Source: Pseudomonadota bacterium (GTDB lineage: Bacteria; Pseudomonadota; Gammaproteobacteria; Berkiellales; Berkiellaceae). From it: a stretch of DNA of 44,984 bases. Below, piece by piece: positions 40,454 through 44,984 of this stretch; position 1 is the stretch's first letter, and the number at the start of each line of letters is the position of its first letter. The translations under genes were made by a program, and so were the position numbers. The DNA lies in NCBI GenBank assembly GCA_018242045.1, contig JAFECR010000018.1, positions 59,370-104,353 on the forward strand. Direction: 5' to 3'. The notes under the pieces were generated by a model. It saw only the letters and a program-made list of their open reading frames with translations. It did no database searches and had not been told where the DNA came from.

Positions 40454-41617
40454 TTATTTTTCAGATGTTATCGATGCAACGGTATCTGCTGTGAGCGCTT
40501 TGCCAATAATTAATCTTTGAATTTCACTTGTTCCTTCGTAAATACTGGTTACGCGCACATCTCGATAGATTCTTTCTAAGGGGAAATCTTCAAGATAGCC
40601 ATAGCCGCCAAAGATTTGGATAGCTTCTCGACAAATTGTCTCAGCCGCTTCAGTGGCAAATAACTTTGCCATGGCCGCTTCTTTTGAATGCTGTAACTGC
40701 TTATCTTTAAGTAATGCAGCATGAAACAACAGTTGTTTTGCAGCACAAAGCGAGGTTGCCATATCGGCAAGTTTAAAACTAATGGCTTGATGTTCGCACA
40801 ATAATTTATTAAAAGTGCTACGTTCTTTGGCATAAGCAAGGCTTAAATTAAAGGCTTCTTCAGCCATCCCAATGGCTTGTGCAGCTATGCCTAAACGTCC
40901 ACATGCAAGGTTACTGAGTGCGATTTTATAACCCTCTCCCAAAGCACCAAGTTGATATTCACAAGGTATACGCAGATCTTCCAAAACAATTTGCGCAATT
41001 TCGGCACAATGCTGGCCCATTTTATGTTCAATTTTAGTAACTCGATATCCGGGTGTGTTGGTAGGGACGATAAATGCAGTGATCCCTTGTTGTTTGAGTT
41101 TAGGATCGGTCGATGCAAAAACCAGTGCAATATCGGCATGCTTACCAGAAGTGACAAATTGTTTAACGCCATTGAGGATAAATTGAGAACCATTGCGAAT
41201 GGCTTTGGTTTGTATATTAGCCGCATCTGAGCCTGCTTGAGGCTCACTTAAACAAAAAGCACCCAATTTTTCTCCCTTGGCCATGGGTTTGAGAAAAGTT
41301 TCTTTTTGTTCATCAGTACCAAAATTTAAAATGGGAAGGCTTGCAACACTATTATGCACACTGACAATGGTTGAAAGCCCCCCATCTGCTTTGGCAAGTT
41401 CCATGATTACGAGTAAATAAGAAATAAGATCGATGCCGTTGCCATGCCATTTTTCAGGAATAAGCATTCCCATAAATCCAGCTTGGCTAAGTCCTTGCAA
41501 GGCTTGCACAGGAAATTGTTTCTCTTTAGCCCAAAGTTCTGCATACGGCCGTACGAGCTTATCAGCAAGTGCTTGGACACTTTTCTGAATAAGAGCCTGT
41601 TCTTCTGTTAGAATCAT
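40454..41617 (-). CDS. Acyl-CoA dehydrogenase (short/branched-chain type)
   Basis: A FAD-dependent acyl-CoA dehydrogenase of 387 residues from the ATG at 41617, which has an AAGG six bases upstream and starts MILTEEQALIQKSV. The frame extends seven codons further to 41638. Signatures are GAFCLSEPQAGSDAANIQTKA, QIFGGYGYLEDFPLERIYRD and the catalytic glutamate in IYEGTSEIQRLIIG, the position used by short-chain, isobutyryl- and 2-methylbutyryl-CoA dehydrogenases rather than Ivd. Next to the 2-oxoacid dehydrogenase operon, a role in valine or isoleucine oxidation is plausible; butyryl-CoA is the alternative. Confidence 0.93.
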   Translation of the reverse strand: MILTEEQALIQKSVQALADKLVRPYAELWAKEKQFPVQALQGLSQAGFMGMLIPEKWHGNGIDLISYLLVIMELAKADGGLSTIVSVHNSVASLPILNFGTDEQKETFLKPMAKGEKLGAFCLSEPQAGSDAANIQTKAIRNGSQFILNGVKQFVTSGKHADIALVFASTDPKLKQQGITAFIVPTNTPGYRVTKIEHKMGQHCAEIAQIVLEDLRIPCEYQLGALGEGYKIALSNLACGRLGIAAQAIGMAEEAFNLSLAYAKERSTFNKLLCEHQAISFKLADMATSLCAAKQLLFHAALLKDKQLQHSKEAAMAKLFATEAAETICREAIQIFGGYGYLEDFPLERIYRDVRVTSIYEGTSEIQRLIIGKALTADTVASITSEK

Positions 41618-41720
41618 AACATACCTTAATTCTTCCATGAATATTTCAAAGTAACAGAATTTTCATTACTGATCTGCTTTGTGGTTACACCCAAAGATGC
41701 AGGCTGATAGAATGCCTCTT

Positions 41721-41735
41721 CTTCGTAAAACGAAG
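41721..41735 (+). promoter_or_regulatory. Hairpin in the leader of the 2-oxoacid dehydrogenase operon
   Basis: CTTCGT and ACGAAG pair perfectly around a 3-base loop 41 bases upstream of the E1 alpha start. A clear ribosome binding site, AAAGGAGG, follows at 41763-41770. The role of the hairpin is unknown. Confidence 0.35.
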
Positions 41736-41775
41736 GGCAGAGAAGGGCAGCAATACGTCTGTGAAAGGAGGCTAA

Positions 41776-42858
41776 ATGAGCCAAAAAACAAAAATCATAG
41801 CACATTTTGATATTCCTTATTTTCGCTATCTTAACCCACAAGGAGAGATAGAGCAGGAGGTGCCGGCCTTCGCAAAAGAGACGGACACGGTTGTATCGCT
41901 TTATCGTATGATGATGCTCACTCGTTTTTTTGATAAAAAAGCGGTCGCACTTCAACGTACCGGTAAATTAGGAACCTACCCTTCCACACTTGGACAAGAA
42001 GCTGTGAGTGTGGGGCTTGGCGCTGCCATGGAAAAGGAAGACGTGCTTTGCCCTTACTATCGCGAATATGGCGCGCAATTTTGGCGAGGGGTGAGAATGG
42101 AAGAAATTTTATTATATTGGGGAGGGGATGAAAGGGGGAGTCAATTTACCAATAATAGAGAAGATTTTCCGATTTGCGTCCCGATTGCAAGCCAAACCTT
42201 GCATGCAGCGGGCGTTGCCACGGCGATAAAATTACGCCAGCAAAAACGAGCAGTGGTCACAGCGATTGGTGATGGTGGCACTTCTCGTGGGGATTTTTAT
42301 GAAGCAATGAATGTTGCTGGTGCTTGGGAATTGCCGGTGGTTTTTATTATCAATAATAATCAATGGGCAATCTCAGTACCAAGGCAAGAACAAACTAAAG
42401 CACAAACTTTAGCACAAAAAGCCATTGCCGCTGGGCTTGAAGGTTGGCAAATTGATGGTAATGATATTTTTGCAGTAAAAGAAGCTGTAACACAAGCACT
42501 AACAAAGGCCCGTTCAGGGCAAGGTGCAACGGTCATAGAAGCCATCACCTATAGGATGGGCGATCATACCACTGCAGATGATGCCAGTCGTTATCGAAGC
42601 GCTCAAGAATTACAAGAAAATCAACAAAAAGATCCTATCCAAAGACTTCGACAATATATGATAAATGCAAAGATGTGGGATGAAGATAAGGAAAAAAGTT
42701 TGACCGAAACATTAACCAATGAAATCAACCTTGCGGTTGAACGTTTTAACGAGATCCCGATGCCTTTGCCTGAATCTATGTTCGATCATTTATACGAAAC
42801 CTTACCTCAAATATACCTCGCGCAAAGAGAAGCTGTTAAAAATGGGAATGCAAAATGA
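41776..42858 (+). CDS. bkdA1: 2-oxoacid dehydrogenase E1 alpha subunit (branched-chain or pyruvate)
   Basis: The thiamine diphosphate-dependent decarboxylase alpha subunit has 360 residues. The TPP motif runs from AIGDGGTSRGDFYEA to NNNQWAIS (about 165-200), and the phosphorylation-loop-like YRMGDHTTADDASRY is present. Length and subunit split match heterotetrameric E1. Branched-chain 2-oxoacids are preferred as substrates because the window holds the rest of leucine degradation. Pyruvate dehydrogenases of this split type look alike, so the substrate is not settled. It overlaps the E1 beta gene by four bases. Confidence 0.88.
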   Translation: MSQKTKIIAHFDIPYFRYLNPQGEIEQEVPAFAKETDTVVSLYRMMMLTRFFDKKAVALQRTGKLGTYPSTLGQEAVSVGLGAAMEKEDVLCPYYREYGAQFWRGVRMEEILLYWGGDERGSQFTNNREDFPICVPIASQTLHAAGVATAIKLRQQKRAVVTAIGDGGTSRGDFYEAMNVAGAWELPVVFIINNNQWAISVPRQEQTKAQTLAQKAIAAGLEGWQIDGNDIFAVKEAVTQALTKARSGQGATVIEAITYRMGDHTTADDASRYRSAQELQENQQKDPIQRLRQYMINAKMWDEDKEKSLTETLTNEINLAVERFNEIPMPLPESMFDHLYETLPQIYLAQREAVKNGNAK

Positions 42859-43835
42859 GTGCTATCACTTTAATTGAAGCAATTACACAAGCGCTGGCTT
42901 TTGAACTTTTACAGGATCAAGATGTTGTTGTGTTTGGTGAAGATGTGGGTGCCAATGGCGGTGTTTTTCGCGCTACGGAAGGCTTGCAAAAACGCTTTGG
43001 CAAAGACAGAGTACGAGACACACCTTTAGCTGAAAATATGATTATTGGTCTTGCTGTTGGCATGGCAGCGCAAGGCTTAAAACCTGTGGCGGAAATCCAA
43101 TTTATGGATTTTATCTGTGCGGGAATCGATCAAATTTTATCGCATGGTTCAAGATTACGGAATCGAACCCGAGGACGATTAACTTGCCCTATGGTTATTC
43201 GCGCACCCTCAGGTGGGGGAATAAGAGCACCAGAACATCATTCAGATAGCATGGAAGCTTTGTTTTCACAAATACCTGGTTTGCGTGTGGTTATTCCATC
43301 TTCGCCCAGTCGAGCTTATGGCTTGTTACTTGCCGCTATTCGAGATCCAGATCCTGTGATTTTCATGGAGCCTAAACGTATTTATCGGATGGTAAAAGAA
43401 GCGGTGGTGGATAATGGCGAAGCTTTACCATTGGATGTGTGTTATGTTCTTCGCGCAGGTAAAGATATTACGCTGGTAAGCTGGGGTGCCATGATCCATG
43501 AAACTTTAATTGTTGCGGATAAATTGGCAGCCAATGGTATTGAAGCTGAAGTGATAGATGTTGCCACAATCAAACCTTTAGATATGGAAACCATTTTACA
43601 ATCAGTTGAAAAAACAGGGCGTTGTGTCATTATCCAAGAAGCCAATCCCACCTGTTCTGTTGGTTCTGAGATTTCTGCGCAAATTGCTGAAAATGGCCTC
43701 ACTTCGTTACTTGCCCCCGTTAAACGCGTTAGCGGTTATGATACGGTAATGCCACTTTATCGCTTAGAAAAAGTTTATATTCCCAGTGAACAACGCATTA
43801 TGAATGCCATCAAGCAAGTATTGGAGTATGCATGA
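42855..43835 (+). CDS. bkdA2: 2-oxoacid dehydrogenase E1 beta subunit
   Basis: A transketolase-like beta subunit of 326 residues. Typical motifs are VVVFGEDVGANGGVFRATEG, DTPLAENMIIGLAVGMAAQG, EIQFMDFICAGIDQILSHG and GGIRAPEHHSDSMEALF. The C-terminal transketolase domain contains IIQEANPTCSVGSEISAQIAE. It overlaps E1 alpha and E2 by four bases each (ATGA), so the three are translationally coupled. Confidence 0.92.
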   Translation: MSAITLIEAITQALAFELLQDQDVVVFGEDVGANGGVFRATEGLQKRFGKDRVRDTPLAENMIIGLAVGMAAQGLKPVAEIQFMDFICAGIDQILSHGSRLRNRTRGRLTCPMVIRAPSGGGIRAPEHHSDSMEALFSQIPGLRVVIPSSPSRAYGLLLAAIRDPDPVIFMEPKRIYRMVKEAVVDNGEALPLDVCYVLRAGKDITLVSWGAMIHETLIVADKLAANGIEAEVIDVATIKPLDMETILQSVEKTGRCVIIQEANPTCSVGSEISAQIAENGLTSLLAPVKRVSGYDTVMPLYRLEKVYIPSEQRIMNAIKQVLEYA

Positions 43836-44923
43836 AAACATTTCATTTACCCGATTTGGGGGAGGGGTTGCCAGATGGTGAAATCACTCAATGGCACGTT
43901 AAAGAAGGTGATTTCATTAAAATGGATGACCCATTGGTTTCTATTGAAACGGCAAAAGCCATTGTAGAAGTTCCCTCACCTTTTACCGGTCGGATAAGCA
44001 AATTATATGGCCAGCAAGGTGATATTATTCCAACCGGAGCTCCCTTAGTGGATATCGAGGGCGATGAAAAGAAAGCATCGAGCACCGTTGCTGGGGAAAT
44101 TCCATCAAGCAATGAAGTAATTACTCAGCAAGCAACTTTAATATCAGGACGTGCAGGCATTAAAATATTACCTGCTGTGCGGGCATTGGCTAAAAAATTA
44201 AATGTCGATCTCAATACGATAATACCTTCTGGCCAAGATGGCACCATCACTGCCGAGGATGTTAAAAAAGCAAGCCAAGTTTTAAGTTCGGCTGGCCCTT
44301 TGGAACCTTTAAAAGGGGTACGGCGAGTAATGGCCTTAGCTATGTCGCAATCTCATCGCGAAGTTGTTCCTGTCACCATTCTTGACGATGTTGATATTAG
44401 TACTTGGGTGAAAGAAAAAGATTTTACAGTGAGAGTAATGCAAGCCATGGTCAAAGCATGTCAGCAAGAACCTGCATTAAATGCTTGGTTTGATGGGCAA
44501 GCCATGGGTAGAAGATTATTTTCAAATGTTAATATTGGTCTTGCGATGGATAGCCAAGATGGTTTGTTTGTGCCAGTTATTAAAGACGTTCAAGAAAAAC
44601 CTGCAAAAGCGCTTAGGGAAGAAATTGAAAGCTTAAAAAAACAGGTTGAGTCACGTTCTGTTTCTCCCGAGACGTTCCAAGGGGCAACGATTGTGTTATC
44701 GAATTTCGGTAAGTTTGCAGGTCGTTATGCGAACCCCATTATTGTGGTTCCGACAGTTGCTATTTTGGGCGTAGGTGCTTTGCGTGAGGAAATTCGTCAA
44801 GTCGATGGCCAGATTAAAGCTTGCGCTATATTGCCGTTATCGCTTTCTTTTGATCATCGAGCAGTAAGTGGGGGAGAGGCAACGCGATTTTTAGCAACAA
44901 TAATTCAAGCGCTTAAAAACTGA
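43832..44923 (+). CDS. bkdB: Dihydrolipoamide acyltransferase E2 component
   Basis: The 363-residue E2 core has one lipoyl domain (1-about 78; lipoyl lysine in SIETAKAIVEVPSP), a peripheral-subunit-binding domain (about 110-148: ILPAVRALAKKLNVDL, PSGQDGTITAEDV) and a catalytic acyltransferase domain. The active-site motif reads SFDHRAVSGGEATRFL: the His is present, but the usual Asp of HRxxDG is Ser. A Thr at that place is, from memory, found in some branched-chain E2 proteins. The E3 gene is not in the window and may follow beyond its end. Only about 40 bases separate the stop from a MITE terminus. Confidence 0.92.
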   Translation: MKTFHLPDLGEGLPDGEITQWHVKEGDFIKMDDPLVSIETAKAIVEVPSPFTGRISKLYGQQGDIIPTGAPLVDIEGDEKKASSTVAGEIPSSNEVITQQATLISGRAGIKILPAVRALAKKLNVDLNTIIPSGQDGTITAEDVKKASQVLSSAGPLEPLKGVRRVMALAMSQSHREVVPVTILDDVDISTWVKEKDFTVRVMQAMVKACQQEPALNAWFDGQAMGRRLFSNVNIGLAMDSQDGLFVPVIKDVQEKPAKALREEIESLKKQVESRSVSPETFQGATIVLSNFGKFAGRYANPIIVVPTVAILGVGALREEIRQVDGQIKACAILPLSLSFDHRAVSGGEATRFLATIIQALKN

Positions 44924-44964
44924 GTTTTCTTGAATTGATTTTGTAACTTGGTGAAAATTTAGTA

Positions 44965-44984
44965 TATACTGCTTCCACTTTGAA
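44965..44984 (-). repeat. MITE terminus cut by the window edge
   Basis: TATACTGCTTCCACTTTGAA is the GGAA-side terminus of the 129-bp element, inverted relative to the copy at 1-19 and identical to it over their common 19 bases, including GCAGTATA. Confidence 0.75.

Noticed and set aside
41776..44923. Pyruvate dehydrogenase as the primary name for the E1/E2 operon
   Set aside because: Not excluded, but leucine catabolic genes and acyl-CoA dehydrogenases next to it favour branched-chain substrates; recorded as the alternative.

Overview
This window looks like chromosome of a low-GC, host-associated gammaproteobacterium of the Legionellales type (Legionella, Coxiella or Berkiella relatives); the genus is an inference. 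It carries the standard gamma order ypjD-corB next to ffh and rpsP-rimM-trmD-rplS, plus tyrosine and leucine catabolism. Several eukaryote-like genes are scattered among housekeeping genes: ankyrin proteins, a ubiquitin-like protein, membrane coiled-coil proteins and a protease-like paralogous pair. They resemble type IV effector repertoires. No tRNA, rRNA, CRISPR array or secretion apparatus is visible.

Layout. 1-6.1 kb: dgkA, corB and a ypjD-like gene on the minus strand, divergent from ffh and the rpsP-rimM-trmD-rplS operon. 6.1-8.1 kb: a 129-bp miniature repeat, an O6-alkylguanine repair gene, dsbC, a second repeat type and a small minus-strand gene encoding a class II microcin-like precursor with its own promoter and operator-like palindrome. 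8.1-13.7 kb: ETF-ubiquinone oxidoreductase, etfBA, a phosphate transporter with its DUF47 partner, and a Nudix hydrolase. 13.7-15.0 kb: tandem repeats leading a membrane/coiled-coil gene. 15.1-23.0 kb: aromatic amino acid catabolism (maiA, fumarylacetoacetase-family hydrolase, hpd; aromatic permease, aminotransferase, phhB; phhA) with one ankyrin-like membrane protein inside. 23.1-28.6 kb: a ubiquitin-like protein facing two paralogues that share a His...Asn...Gln...Cys pattern. 28.6-38.6 kb: leucine and ketone-body catabolism (scoB, scoA, hmgL, mccA, liuC, mccB, thiolase, ivd and a divergent SDR dehydrogenase). 38.6-40.4 kb: a HAD-ankyrin protein. 40.4-44.9 kb: an acyl-CoA dehydrogenase and a 2-oxoacid dehydrogenase E1alpha-E1beta-E2 operon.

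How it fits together. Phenylalanine is hydroxylated to tyrosine (PhhA/PhhB), transaminated (the HisC-family enzyme is the candidate) and oxidised to homogentisate (Hpd). MaiA and the hydrolase would then yield fumarate and acetoacetate, but homogentisate dioxygenase is not in the window. Acetoacetate, also the end product of leucine breakdown (oxoacid dehydrogenase, Ivd, Mcc, LiuC, HmgL), is activated by SCOT and cleaved by thiolase. Acyl-CoA dehydrogenase electrons pass through EtfAB and ETF-QO to quinone. The window thus holds most of an amino-acid-burning respiratory module, consistent with an intracellular bacterium feeding on host amino acids.

A recurring 129-bp element with terminal inverted repeats and TA ends (a MITE) occurs in at least five substantial or diverged copies and several remnants. 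It abuts or overlaps start codons, stop codons and one coding sequence. Both ends of the window lie in the same terminus of this element in opposite orientations, so the window may be a whole contig broken at repeats.
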